40,592 nt of DNA from Paenibacillus sp. 32O-W (GCF_007679495.1 NZ_VEGP01000053.1:1-40592), one strand, 5' to 3'; shown: positions 7,323-15,716, counted from the stretch's first letter. Notes: a model not told the origin generated them from the letters alone. Made by a program: numbers and translations.

Positions 7323-8798
7323 ATGGATCATCGTCGAACCCCGTTGTTCTCCGCTCTTGTTCAGCATGCGGAACGCAATCCGATCCAATTTCATATACCC
7401 GGACATAAAAAAGGCATCGGGATGGACCCCGATTTCAGACAGTTTATAGGAGACAACGCTCTCTCCATCGATCTGATTAACATCGCCCCACTGGACGACC
7501 TGCATCAGCCGATGGGCGTCATTGAGGAAGCGCAGAAACTGGCTGCCAATGCATTCCATGCTGATTATACCTTTTTTTCCGTACAGGGTACAAGCGGAGC
7601 GATCATGACCATGATTATGTCGGTCTGTTCCGAAGGGGATAAAATTATCGTTCCCCGCAATGTTCACAAATCGGTCATGTCTGCGATTATCTTCTGCGGC
7701 GCGAAACCGGTGTTCCTGTCACCGGCCCGCGATGAAAATCTGGGAATTGATCACGGAATTACGACCCGTTCGGTCAGAAGGGCTCTCGAGATCCATCCGG
7801 ATGCGAAAGCCGTCTTGATCATAAACCCGACTTATTTCGGCGTATGCGCCAACCTGAAAGAGATCGTAGAGCTCGTACACAGCTACCGCATTCCCGTTCT
7901 GGTGGATGAAGCCCATGGGGCCTTGATTCATTTCCACGAGAAGCTGCCTGTATCGGCCATGGAAGCCGGAGCCGATATGGCCGCAACGAGCGTTCACAAG
8001 CTTGGCGGTTCGCTTACCCAAAGCTCCATACTGAATGTCAATGTAAAAGAAGGGCTCGTTAGTCCTAAACGCGTCCAGACCATCTTCAGTATGCTGACAA
8101 CGACCTCCACCTCCTATATCCTGCTCGCCTCCCTGGATGTCTCCAGGCGGAATTTGGCCCTGAACGGCAGAGAAATTGCCGAGACGACGATCCGCCTCGC
8201 CAACGAAGCGCGGAAGCGGATCAACCAAATTCCGGACCTGTATTGCTTCGGAGAGGAAATTCTGGGGACAGAAGCTACCTATGACTTCGACCCCACGAAG
8301 CTGACGGTTCATGTCCGCCATCTGGGCATCACCGGCTATGATGCCGAGAACTGGCTGCGCGAGCACTACAACCTCGAGGTCGAGCTGAGCGACATGTACA
8401 ACATTCTATGCCTGGTCACTCCCGGGGATACGGAGGAATCGATCCAGGTTCTGGTGCAGGCGCTCACTGCTCTCGCGGATCAGCATCGCAATGTGAATGA
8501 AGTCCGGGAGCTGGTTGTGCAGATTCCGGAAATCCCGCAGCTGTCCCTTTCGCCGCGCGATGCTTTCTACGGGGATACGGAAATCATCCCGTTTAAGGAA
8601 TCCGCCGGACGAATTATTGCGGAGTTTATTTATGTTTATCCTCCCGGCATTCCGATTCTGCTGCCCGGCGAGGTAATCTCCCAGGAGAATATCGATTACA
8701 TTATGGATCACGTTCAGGTCGGCCTGCCGGTCAAAGGTCCGGAAGACCGCAATGTCGAGTTTGTCAAGGTTATTGTTGAGACGGAAGCCATTTTCTAG
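7323..8798 (+). CDS. speA: Arginine decarboxylase, SpeA type (Orn/Lys/Arg decarboxylase family)
   Basis: The ATG at 7323 follows an AGGGAAGAAGG stretch and starts the usual N-terminus (TPLFSALVQHAERNPIQFHI). The 491-residue length fits the short Bacillus-type PLP fold-I decarboxylases. The PLP lysine is Lys226 in SVHKLGGSLTQSS, and the PLP Asp/His lies in VDEAHGALIHFH. The small C-terminal domain contains PRDAFYGDTEIIPFKESAGR and YPPGIPILLPGE. By memory it is very close to Bacillus subtilis SpeA, which makes agmatine from arginine as the first step of polyamine synthesis; lysine decarboxylase is the alternative reading. No speB or speE follows; the next element is three-hairpin repeat copy 2. 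Confidence 0.88.
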   Translation: MDHRRTPLFSALVQHAERNPIQFHIPGHKKGIGMDPDFRQFIGDNALSIDLINIAPLDDLHQPMGVIEEAQKLAANAFHADYTFFSVQGTSGAIMTMIMSVCSEGDKIIVPRNVHKSVMSAIIFCGAKPVFLSPARDENLGIDHGITTRSVRRALEIHPDAKAVLIINPTYFGVCANLKEIVELVHSYRIPVLVDEAHGALIHFHEKLPVSAMEAGADMAATSVHKLGGSLTQSSILNVNVKEGLVSPKRVQTIFSMLTTTSTSYILLASLDVSRRNLALNGREIAETTIRLANEARKRINQIPDLYCFGEEILGTEATYDFDPTKLTVHVRHLGITGYDAENWLREHYNLEVELSDMYNILCLVTPGDTEESIQVLVQALTALADQHRNVNEVRELVVQIPEIPQLSLSPRDAFYGDTEIIPFKESAGRIIAEFIYVYPPGIPILLPGEVISQENIDYIMDHVQVGLPVKGPEDRNVEFVKVIVETEAIF

Positions 8799-8855
8799 AG
8801 ACCCTGTTCAGGGTAGTAACCATAGGCTTGTACAACATGGATTATTGGATTGCAT

Positions 8856-9009
8856 AAAAAAAGCTCCTAACGGAGCCTCTTCGAAGACGAATAACCCGGT
8901 ATTAGAGGAAGCTTTTTATGCCAATTAGAAAGTTTGTTCCATTTTAATGCTTTAACGAACTTAAACTTTCTAATGTGGTTAACGAAGGCCGGGATATATC
9001 CCGGTCTTT
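8856..9009 (+). repeat. Three-hairpin dispersed repeat, copy 2
   Basis: Hairpin 1 (8858-8917) is almost identical to copy 1. Hairpin 2 pairs ATTAGAAAGTTT (8924-8935) with AAACTTTCTAAT (8963-8974), 12 perfect pairs, and adds GTTC/GAAC inside; the loop keeps TTAATGCTTTAACGAACTT. Hairpin 3 is a perfect 16-bp palindrome CCGGGATATATCCCGG (8989-9004) extended by G-T and A-T pairs, then a T-rich tail. It occupies the 372-base gap after speA and could terminate it. The remaining 160 bases before the next gene show nothing further. Confidence 0.87.
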
Positions 9010-9170
9010 CTTCTATTTTGTAAAGCCGCTTGCCTTCCGTCGAAGACCGGGAAGGCTGCCGAGCACGGAGTTATTCCGTCTGCAAGAACCTGATCCGCCA
9101 GGGAGTTATTGTCAATCGGTAAGCGGAATGCTATCATGGGGGAGAGATTACATTAGGCAGGTGTTTATAT

Positions 9171-9590
9171 ATGGCTCAAAGCGCTTTCATTAAGCTGGTT
9201 GAAGGGTCGAGCATCTCCTCTTTAACCTTGGAAGAGTTGAAGGATGCCCTGCTGAGCTACAAAGAACAACTGGCACAGACCGGCAGGCAGCTAGGTTGGG
9301 ACTATGCCCGGGCAGCGTTTCCATACACGATTGAAACCCGAGCCGAGGGTGAGAACCGATGGTTCTACCTGAAAGGAATCGACAGCTTATACCGTTATAT
9401 TGTCCTTGGTCTGGGCAGCGAATCCCGCGAGGATCAGAGCATTCCGTATGTGCAGGCGGTTCTTCCCGATGATTCCACCCACGGGGACAAGTGCAAAGCC
9501 AATGAGCTCTGCAAGCACCTGGGTCGCAAGTGGAAGGCGGAGCTGCACCTGTTTAATGGGAGAGTCATGTATTACAACCCCCGCAAGTGA
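9171..9590 (+). CDS. DUF1885 family protein
   Basis: This is a 139-residue soluble protein. The pattern MAQSAFIKLVEGS, then a helical segment (EELKDALLSYKEQLAQTG), then WDYARAAFPY, WFYLKGID, IPYVQAVLPDDSTHGDKCKA and a C-terminal GRVMYYNPRK, matches the small Bacillales family I know as DUF1885, for which a structure exists but no function. An AGGCAGG precedes the ATG at moderate distance. It has no signal peptide and no membrane segment. It is alone between repeat copy 2 and a convergent DUF1292 gene. Confidence 0.65.
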   Translation: MAQSAFIKLVEGSSISSLTLEELKDALLSYKEQLAQTGRQLGWDYARAAFPYTIETRAEGENRWFYLKGIDSLYRYIVLGLGSESREDQSIPYVQAVLPDDSTHGDKCKANELCKHLGRKWKAELHLFNGRVMYYNPRK

Positions 9591-9619
9591 TTTCGTCCGC
9601 TCATTCGGATAACGAAATA

Positions 9620-9655
9620 AGGGCTGCAGCGGCATGATTGCCGGGCAGCCCTCTT
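9620..9655. terminator. Bidirectional terminator
   Basis: AGGGCTGC (9620-9627) pairs with GCAGCCCT (9645-9652), with an inner CGGCA/TGCCG stem and CTTTC after it. It lies between two convergent genes. Confidence 0.75.
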
Positions 9656-9674
9656 TCACTGTCGAGACTATCCA

Positions 9675-9995
9675 TTAAGCCTGTCCATCTGCTTCTTCCA
9701 TGGCCAGTTCATTATATATCGTGACGACACGATTCCACTCTTCATCGTCCTCTATACTTACCAGATAGGCGTCGTCATTCTCTTCCTCAATCCGAAAGAT
9801 GACCCCGTCGGAATCCGGCGCATTCCGGTCCAACAAAACTGCGTAAGCCTGATTGTCAGCCTCGAAGGTGTATACCATCACCATCTCATGCTCTACGCCA
9901 TCTGTATCGGTTACTAAAAATATATCTTCATCATGTTCGTGGTTATGGTCATGTCCGCAACCACAATCCTGGTTGTTATGATCGGTCAATGACAT
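9675..9995 (-). CDS. DUF1292 family acidic protein
   Basis: The 106-residue product has the compact beta-rich DUF1292 core (about residues 24-98; FLVTDTDGVEHEMVMVYTFE and YLVSIEDDEEWNRVV). It is highly acidic. The first 24 residues are rich in Cys and His (CGCGHDHNHEHDED), which suggests metal binding and is not present in all family members. The ATG at 9995 has an AGG only two bases ahead, so a TTG two codons downstream has better spacing and may be the real start. Members of the family are small cytoplasmic proteins of unknown role in Firmicutes. Confidence 0.8.
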   Translation of the reverse strand: MSLTDHNNQDCGCGHDHNHEHDEDIFLVTDTDGVEHEMVMVYTFEADNQAYAVLLDRNAPDSDGVIFRIEEENDDAYLVSIEDDEEWNRVVTIYNELAMEEADGQA

Positions 9996-10071
9996 CGCCT
10001 CATTTCGTTATAAAGTAAATTGCTTCTTTGTATCGTATCACTATTGACTGATTAAGGTCAAACATTCTTCC

Positions 10072-10689
10072 CTATTCGGAAACGATCGTTTTTTTGGAAA
10101 CGACCGTGTACTCCCCATTGACCAGCAGAGAGAAGTTTACGGTATAATTTCCGGCTTGCGTGAAGCTAACTTTAAACGGCCAGGTGTACCAGAAGCTCTC
10201 ACTGGATTCCTCAAGCGGAACCTCCACGGCATCCGTCGCCAATTCTCCGTTCGGAGCTTCAATTGTGATTTTGAAACCGCTGGGCTTCATCTTCAGCGTA
10301 TCGACCTGGGTAGATACGACGAAGTTTCGGGTTTCGCCATGGGCCACCTTGCCGAAAGGCTTCTTGATCGTGTAATCCTTATCCACATCCAGCGAAACGA
10401 ACATATGGATGTTCGGTTTATAGATTTTGGCCGTCTGCGTCTTGTTGTCCCATGATACGGTAGCTTGCAGGGATTCAGCCAGCAGTCTCAGCGGAAGGAC
10501 TGTTCTTCCATTGATAATAAATGCGGGCACATCATCTTGAGGAACGTTAATCTGGTTGTCATTTATAAATACCCTTGCTTTACTGTAGCCTTCATAGCTT
10601 CCCCACAAGGATTCACCAAAGGCGGTTACCGTCCCGAGTGTAAAGATAAGTGTGGTCAGAATGACGATCCGTTTGGATTTGGTTTTCAT
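10072..10689 (-). CDS. Secreted protein with copper-amine-oxidase-type stalk domain
   Basis: Starting at ATG 10689 (GGAGGG ten bases ahead), the 205-residue product has a signal peptide (about residues 1-26, ending TAFGES). A stalk domain of the CuAO N-terminal type follows, with the usual DVPAFIINGRTVLPLRLLAE and SWDNKTQTAKIYK signatures (about residues 38-92). Such domains are abundant in Paenibacillus exported proteins and have nothing to do with oxidase activity. Residues 100-205 form a beta-rich, Ig-like region (KPSGFKITIEAPNGEL, AGNYTVNFSLLVNGEYTVV), probably a cell-surface module. No cysteines or sorting motif are seen. Function unknown. Confidence 0.8.
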   Translation of the reverse strand: MKTKSKRIVILTTLIFTLGTVTAFGESLWGSYEGYSKARVFINDNQINVPQDDVPAFIINGRTVLPLRLLAESLQATVSWDNKTQTAKIYKPNIHMFVSLDVDKDYTIKKPFGKVAHGETRNFVVSTQVDTLKMKPSGFKITIEAPNGELATDAVEVPLEESSESFWYTWPFKVSFTQAGNYTVNFSLLVNGEYTVVSKKTIVSE

Positions 10690-10923
10690 GCAGCGGGAAC
10701 CCTCCATCTTGCTAGTATTGCTTGTTTATACTCACATCGGGGCGCAAAAGTTGCGATGGCCGCGCGAAATATTTCCAGTCCGGCGGAACAGGAACGCCCA
10801 CTTGCCTTACTAATCCGATCATTGGCTTTCTAATAATTATGTATCCTCTTCAGGCCGATCCTTGCTCACGGGTCCTTATTTGCGCTTCATGCCGATCCGG
10901 GTGAGCATAAATCGCCACTGATT

Positions 10924-11811
10924 TCAGCACAAGCCGTCAAAAAATCGGATAACCCTGGCGGTATACTCTTCCGGGCTTTCCCGGTATCCGCCTACGTGTT
11001 TGCCTCTAGCCGGCTTCCACATTGCAAACCTGTCCGGATATTTCTCCAGCATCGCTTCGCTTTCCGTATACGGGATTTTATCGTCATCCTCGCAATGAAT
11101 GAACAAGATCGGCCGGGGATAGATCCGCTCGGTAGCCGCAAGCACATCGACCGAATCCGGGTTTAATCCGGTCAACCTCGGCAGCAGGGCGAGAATGAGT
11201 CTGGTGAAAGGAAAATCCGGCAGATCCGACCAGGTGGGAAGGTTCTTTTTTAAATACCTCGTTAAATGATTGAACGGGCTGTCCGCCACCACCCCTGCAA
11301 TGGAATCGTCTTCGGCGGCGGCCATCAGCGCGGTGCTCGCCCCCATGGAGAAGCCGATCAGCCCGATCGGACCCGGATGATGCTCCTTGACCCATTCGAC
11401 GGCGCCCAGCAAATCTTCCTTCTCCAATTGTCCGACTGAAGTCAGGTTTCCTTCGGATTCGCCGGAATTACGAAAATCAAACAAAAGCACCTGAAAACCG
11501 GCTTCGACAAGAGACCTGACCAGCGGTAGGGCCGGTACATCATCCTGCAGACGGTTCATAGAGTAGCCGTGAGCGAAGACGATAGTCATTTTAGGTACCG
11601 AAGTACTGGCGGGCAGAAACCATCCCTTTAATTGAACATCCTTTAGTTTGCTGAGAAAGCGGACGTCCTCATACTTCAATTGATAATTGGCAGGGGAATC
11701 GTTCAGCGGTCTTCTCTCGGGGTGTGTAAGATTCCAGCCTACATACCCGGCGATTCCCGCGCAAATAAGCACAGCCAGAACTGGCAGCGCAAGCCATATA
11801 ATGAGCATCAT
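10924..11811 (-). CDS. Membrane-anchored alpha/beta hydrolase
   Basis: The start at 11811 has GGAGG six bases ahead; an in-frame ATG at 11901 would add 30 Arg-rich residues before the membrane helix. The 295-residue protein begins with one transmembrane anchor (MLIIWLALPVLAVLICAGIA) and then an extracytoplasmic alpha/beta hydrolase fold of the YqkD/BAAT type. HGYSMN forms the oxyanion loop, GFSMGAS carries the nucleophile Ser155, CEDDDKIPY supplies the acid, and GKHVGGY the His near residue 271. All three catalytic positions look intact. The substrate is unknown; small esters or peptides are usual guesses. The gene is isolated. Confidence 0.85.
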   Translation of the reverse strand: MMLIIWLALPVLAVLICAGIAGYVGWNLTHPERRPLNDSPANYQLKYEDVRFLSKLKDVQLKGWFLPASTSVPKMTIVFAHGYSMNRLQDDVPALPLVRSLVEAGFQVLLFDFRNSGESEGNLTSVGQLEKEDLLGAVEWVKEHHPGPIGLIGFSMGASTALMAAAEDDSIAGVVADSPFNHLTRYLKKNLPTWSDLPDFPFTRLILALLPRLTGLNPDSVDVLAATERIYPRPILFIHCEDDDKIPYTESEAMLEKYPDRFAMWKPARGKHVGGYRESPEEYTARVIRFFDGLC

Positions 11812-12060
11812 CTTTGTCCTCCGATATAAGCTTCGTATTACGCGTATTACGCAACTGGTCCGGTCCATGGTTGCGGGATGCCGGTCAAGCCGTCGGTACA
11901 TGCAGCCAAGCCCGCCTTTCGGACCCTATTGCCCCGAGCGAGCAGCAACGATCCTTTGAATTATATCATGTTCCCGGTTCATTTTAGAGGCCTTTTTCCG
12001 AAGCTTGCTTTGGAAAAAGGCCTGTGCTTTCATTCTGACGATCGCAAGAGATTAAGTGGC

Positions 12061-12831
12061 TTAGAGCAACCCTTTACGGTCAAGAATGACCAGCAGCCTG
12101 TAAAAATCGTAGGAGCCGTTCAATGGCGTATCGATCAATCCCGATTGGACTGCTTTGTCCACGCTGGCCCGAGCCCATTCCGGAATCGCGTCCATCTGGA
12201 AATAGTCTTCAAGCTGCTTGAGTCTCTGTTCAAGCTGTTTCGTTTCCATTTCCAACGCCGCAATCCGGTCCGTTAGATTTGCCATAGGGTCTGTCCCTCC
12301 TTCGCTTGGAGTTAACGCGGAATATAGCCGTTTCCAGGGAAACTGGGGTCCCGGGCAATTAGGCTTGTTAACCGGATTAATTTGAAAATGTCCGATAACA
12401 TGCTCCGAATCCAAAGGAAAATCCTTACCCCATTTGTCCAAAATATACTGTTGTATATAACGGTGCAGCCAAACGGATGCTTGAAATTGCGCCTCGGTTA
12501 AAGCACCGTCCATCCCTTCATGTTCTATGGAAACGGTATATAAATTCGGATTCACTTTCATCTGGCGCACAATCGGCGCAGTCGCCCAAGACATCTGATC
12601 GGATGATAGGCCGTTGGCCCAGGCCATCCGTTCTATGGCGACATATTGATGAATCGTCCCGGTCTTGGAGACGCCGAAATGAGCGGAAGAAACCCGGTTG
12701 CCCGGATCCGTAAACCAATAATCCATGCTGGCCATCGTGCCGGCCGAGATATGATTGACAATGACAAACGGAACATACCCTTGCCTGCTGCTGGAATTGG
12801 TATGTTCATTGCCGACCCACCGTATATCCAT
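12061..12831 (-). CDS. N-acetylmuramoyl-L-alanine amidase (Amidase_2) with C-terminal EWA/YDFYRLL module
   Basis: Residues 1-170 form an Amidase_2 domain. Likely zinc ligands are His27 (VIVNHIS), His148 (EHVIGHFQ) and Cys159 (PNCPG), with SAHFGVSKTGTIHQYV (49-64) and SIEHEG (101-106) as other family landmarks. The protein cuts the MurNAc-L-Ala bond of peptidoglycan. A helical coiled-coil linker follows (ALEMETKQLEQRLKQLEDYF). The last 42 residues form a small module (IPEWARASVDKAVQS, DTPLNGSYDFYRLL) that recurs at the end of the GH73 protein at 22594, 30 of 42 identical. There is no signal peptide, so it behaves like an endolysin or a spore/mother-cell enzyme. GGGAGGTG lies about a dozen bases before the ATG. 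Confidence 0.87.
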   Translation of the reverse strand: MDIRWVGNEHTNSSSRQGYVPFVIVNHISAGTMASMDYWFTDPGNRVSSAHFGVSKTGTIHQYVAIERMAWANGLSSDQMSWATAPIVRQMKVNPNLYTVSIEHEGMDGALTEAQFQASVWLHRYIQQYILDKWGKDFPLDSEHVIGHFQINPVNKPNCPGPQFPWKRLYSALTPSEGGTDPMANLTDRIAALEMETKQLEQRLKQLEDYFQMDAIPEWARASVDKAVQSGLIDTPLNGSYDFYRLLVILDRKGLL

Positions 12832-13098
12832 GGAAAGCCATCACCTCCCGTAAGCCAGCAGTACTGGTTGGCCTCCTTGCTATCAGAATATTCGAGAGAA
12901 GACTTTCCTGTCTGTGCTATTAAGTAGTTTTACCCGGGAAGGATCAGGGATTACGGGTACGCAGGAACGTTTTTTTGCCCAATCTTCCCTTATTAAACTC
13001 TGTATCCCGAATCCATTGTGAGATACAATAGAGTTCGAATCCAAAAATTTACTACTGTACTGGTCTTCAACAAACGGCCGAAGGAGGAAAAGCAATAT

Positions 13099-13845
13099 AT
13101 GGAATTACAATTAAGGATGCTTGGCACAGGCGGTGCCTTCTCCACCCGTTATGCCAACAACAACGCATTAATGACGATCGGAGACTTCACTTTACTGGTG
13201 GACTGCGGGGCAACCGCCATCCGTTCGCTTCACGAGATGAAAGTCCCGCTTACGTCCATTGACGGGGTTTTCATCACTCATCAGCATGCGGACCATATAG
13301 GAGGACTGGAAGAGTTTGCTTTCCAAATGCTTTACGTCTATCGACAGAAGCCAAAGCTGTTCGTTCCCTCCACCCTTCGCAACGTGCTGTGGGAGAATTC
13401 ATTGAAGGGCGGAATGATTAATCCGGAGGCCGGATTGAATTCGCTGGACGATTATTTCGAGGTTATCGAAATAGCCGAAGGATCGGCCGCAAAGCTGTCG
13501 GAAGACTTCCGGCTGGAAATATTGCCTTCCGAGCACGTTCGCTACAAGTCAAGTTATTCGCTGCTGGTCAACGACCGGTTGTACTACAGTGCGGATACCC
13601 GCTTTAACCGGGCACGGCTTGAGGAGCTGCATGATCGGGGAGTGCGCTACTTTTTACATGAATGCAAGCTTTACGGCGCACCCGGTGTCCATACTACATT
13701 GGAAGAGCTGCTCACCTTGCCGGAAGAGCTGCAGGAGAAGATCCAATTAATGCATTATAGCGATGACATGGAAAACTACATAGGCCGCACGGGGCCCATG
13801 ACCTTCCTTCACCAGCATGAGCTTTACCGCTATCCCCTGGACTAA
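13099..13845 (+). CDS. MBL-fold metallohydrolase (RNase Z-like group)
   Basis: AAGGAGG precedes the ATG at 13099; an upstream in-frame ATG at 13018 lacks a ribosome site. The 248-residue protein starts LRMLGTGGAFSTRYANN, the usual first strand of RNase Z-like and PqsE/phosphodiesterase-like MBL proteins. The metal motif HQHADHIGG is complete (residues 61-66 for HxHxDH). Further ligands are expected at SEHVRYKSSY and SADTRFN, and the final His lies in LMHYSDDMENY. Its shortness and lack of the tRNA-binding exosite suggest it is not tRNase Z itself. Substrate unknown. A strong terminator follows. Confidence 0.85.
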   Translation: MELQLRMLGTGGAFSTRYANNNALMTIGDFTLLVDCGATAIRSLHEMKVPLTSIDGVFITHQHADHIGGLEEFAFQMLYVYRQKPKLFVPSTLRNVLWENSLKGGMINPEAGLNSLDDYFEVIEIAEGSAAKLSEDFRLEILPSEHVRYKSSYSLLVNDRLYYSADTRFNRARLEELHDRGVRYFLHECKLYGAPGVHTTLEELLTLPEELQEKIQLMHYSDDMENYIGRTGPMTFLHQHELYRYPLD

Positions 13846-13881
13846 GCGCGCCTTATTACACAGAGCCTGATTGCAAAAGCA

Positions 13882-13920
13882 AAAGGGTGTTCTTACGCTG
13901 CTGAAGCGTAGAACACCCTT
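13882..13920. terminator. Bidirectional terminator
   Basis: AAGGGTGTTCTTACGCT pairs with AGCGTAGAACACCCTT with a single bulged T. It sits between the MBL gene and the convergent DUF3892 gene. The A-run before it gives a T-run for the minus-strand gene. Confidence 0.85.
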
Positions 13921-13927
13921 GTGCCCG

Positions 13928-14500
13928 TTAGAAGCCGGGCAAATTATCCAGATTGTTGCTCGGGTCGCCATCGGCATCTCCGCGAATGTACAAATCTCCA
14001 TCCCGTCCTTTGAAGACGTTGGCCCCTTGGATTCGTCCCATCTGAACCTCCTGCAGAGCCTGCTCGTACGACAATACCCGGCCGGAGGACGTCATAAATT
14101 CTCTTAAATCCCCATCACCATTTTTACGAACGGCGATGAAGGCCTCTCTTTGCCCTGCTCCCCCGTTTACCTGCGATCCGGACGGGAATGAACCCCCTCC
14201 CTGAAGGGACGGCATGCCGGAGGACTGCGTCAAGCCGTTAGGAACCGCACCGGAAGGGTTAGCCCCTCCTCCATAAGTGGACATAGCCCCTTCCGGGTTT
14301 GACATGACATTGGCCGGCGATATTCCGCCCGTCTGCATGCCTGCGCCTTGTAGAAGCTGCTGTCTCAATACCTCCAGCTGCTGCTGCATCTGCGTAACCT
14401 GCCTAAGCATCGAGTCGGAATCCGGCTGCTGGCGGTTTTCCATTCCGTAAGCGGCTTGTCCTGTAGAAATCGTTGTGCCGTTCTGTTCACCCTGCTGCAT
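13928..14500 (-). CDS. DUF3892 domain protein with low-complexity N-terminus
   Basis: The 190-residue product has a disordered Gln/Gly/Ser-rich first half (residues 1-115) with a short coiled-coil (MLRQVTQMQQQLEVLRQQLL). A clear DUF3892 domain follows at about residues 118-190: REAFIAVRKNGDGDLREF, then SYEQALQEVQMGRIQGANVF, and the ending DGDPSNNLDNLP typical of the family. DUF3892 proteins are common in spore formers and are usually only the domain itself, about 80-90 residues, so the long N-terminal extension is unusual. No signal peptide. AAAGGGATG spacing supports the ATG. Function unknown. Confidence 0.82.
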   Translation of the reverse strand: MQQGEQNGTTISTGQAAYGMENRQQPDSDSMLRQVTQMQQQLEVLRQQLLQGAGMQTGGISPANVMSNPEGAMSTYGGGANPSGAVPNGLTQSSGMPSLQGGGSFPSGSQVNGGAGQREAFIAVRKNGDGDLREFMTSSGRVLSYEQALQEVQMGRIQGANVFKGRDGDLYIRGDADGDPSNNLDNLPGF

Positions 14501-14580
14501 GAAATCATCCCTTTCCTTATGATTCCATTAGTTTGTTCCTTCCGCCGTCCTATTATCCCGCTCAACGAACTTTGACCAAG

Positions 14581-15024
14581 CTACAGCCGCTTCCTCATCC
14601 GCACATGCCATATGCCCGCTTCCAGGAAAGGCTCCTTCGAAACCGTAACGTAGCCATGCTTGACATAGAAAGCTTCCGTGTGACACTGCCCGTCCAGCAC
14701 GGCATATTGCGCTCCCGCTTCCCTGGCCGAATTCTCCAGAGCATTAAGCAGCCGGCTTCCCAAGCCTGTTCCCCGGTACCGGGATAATATCGCCAGCCTC
14801 TGAAGCTTTGCAGTATCTGCTTCTTCCCCATAGAAGATCCATCTCCCCGTACCGGCGGGATTGCTGCCGTCCAAGGCGAGCCAATGCGAGCAAGCCCCGG
14901 GGGATCGGTCATATTCATCTATCTCCAAGTCCTCCGGAACCTTCTGCTCTATAACGAACACTTCTTTCCGCACGGAGAGACACTGATCCAGCTCCTCCTG
15001 CGTTTGTACCTCCACTATTTTCAC
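14581..15024 (-). CDS. GNAT N-acetyltransferase, YjcF-like
   Basis: Translation starts at GTG 15024 with GGAGGG six bases before it. The 147-residue protein is a single GNAT domain: VRKEVFVIEQKVPEDLEIDE at the N-terminus, the acetyl-CoA pyrophosphate loop LQRLAILSRYRGTGLGSRLL (motif A with RGTGLG), and AFYVKHGYVTVSKEPFLEAGI (motif B). It resembles Bacillus YjcF and the ElaA group over its full length, for which no firm substrate is established. Monocistronic and divergent from the CBS gene. Confidence 0.85.
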   Translation of the reverse strand: MKIVEVQTQEELDQCLSVRKEVFVIEQKVPEDLEIDEYDRSPGACSHWLALDGSNPAGTGRWIFYGEEADTAKLQRLAILSRYRGTGLGSRLLNALENSAREAGAQYAVLDGQCHTEAFYVKHGYVTVSKEPFLEAGIWHVRMRKRL

Positions 15025-15143
15025 GATGTTCCCTCCATTCCTAATTTTTTCTAATGGAAACCTTTGCGCGCCCTACCTTCTTGAACGGGATTTTGATAAA
15101 ATGAACTCAGGGAGAGAGAGAAAAGGATAAAGGAGCTCGGCCT

Positions 15144-15563
15144 ATGAACATAGCTTTCTTTTTACTGCCCAAGCATGAAGTCATTCATTTAACATTGCAT
15201 ACTACTCTGCGTCAAACCATTGAGAAGATGGAGTACCACCGCTACACCGCCGTCCCGATTCTGAAGGATGACGGAACATATGTCGGAAGTGTCACGGAAG
15301 GCGATCTGCTTTGGTTTTTCAAAAATAACAGGGAAGTCAACTTTGACAATGCACACAGGCATACCCTAGCCGAAGTCCCGTTAAAGATGCAGAACAAATC
15401 CGTCCGGATTGACTCCAATATGCAGGACCTAATCCGCCTAGTCAAAGTTCAGAACTTCGTTCCGGTTGTGGATGATACGGATAAATTTATTGGAATTGTA
15501 CGCAGAAGCGATATTATTGAATTTTGCTCCGAACAGATTTTTAAGGAAGTCAACTCCCGATGA
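15144..15563 (+). CDS. Stand-alone CBS-pair protein
   Basis: The 139-residue protein is two CBS domains and little else. CBS1 covers about residues 12-65 (LHTTLRQTIEKMEYHRYTAV, DGTYVGSVTEGDLLW) and CBS2 about residues 78-132 (VRIDSNMQDLIRLVKVQNFV, KFIGIVRRSDIIEF). The pair forms a Bateman module that binds adenosine-containing ligands such as AMP, ATP or c-di-AMP; which one cannot be said from sequence. AAGGAG lies upstream of the ATG. Cytoplasmic, no fused effector domain, so it probably acts through a partner protein. Confidence 0.87.
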   Translation: MNIAFFLLPKHEVIHLTLHTTLRQTIEKMEYHRYTAVPILKDDGTYVGSVTEGDLLWFFKNNREVNFDNAHRHTLAEVPLKMQNKSVRIDSNMQDLIRLVKVQNFVPVVDDTDKFIGIVRRSDIIEFCSEQIFKEVNSR

Positions 15564-15651
15564 GCTTACTCCGGCCGGAGGAGGTTCGCCCCGAGTCCAT
15601 TTGTAGCCGTTAGCGATACCGGCCCTGTATTGCGGCAAAATAAAACAACCC

Positions 15652-15690
15652 AAATTCCCCGTTGGATACGCCTCGTCCAGCGGGGAATTT
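15652..15690. terminator. Bidirectional terminator
   Basis: AAATTCCCCG (15652-15661) pairs with CGGGGAATTT (15681-15690), with TGGA/TCCA inside. It separates the CBS gene from the convergent glycosyltransferase operon. Confidence 0.8.
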
Positions 15691-15716
15691 ATCATTTATA
15701 GCGATGACCGTCCGTA

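Noticed and set aside
10465-10833. 122-codon plus-strand frame opposite the stalk-domain gene
   Set aside because: It is the shadow of the minus-strand gene and its leader, without a ribosome site.
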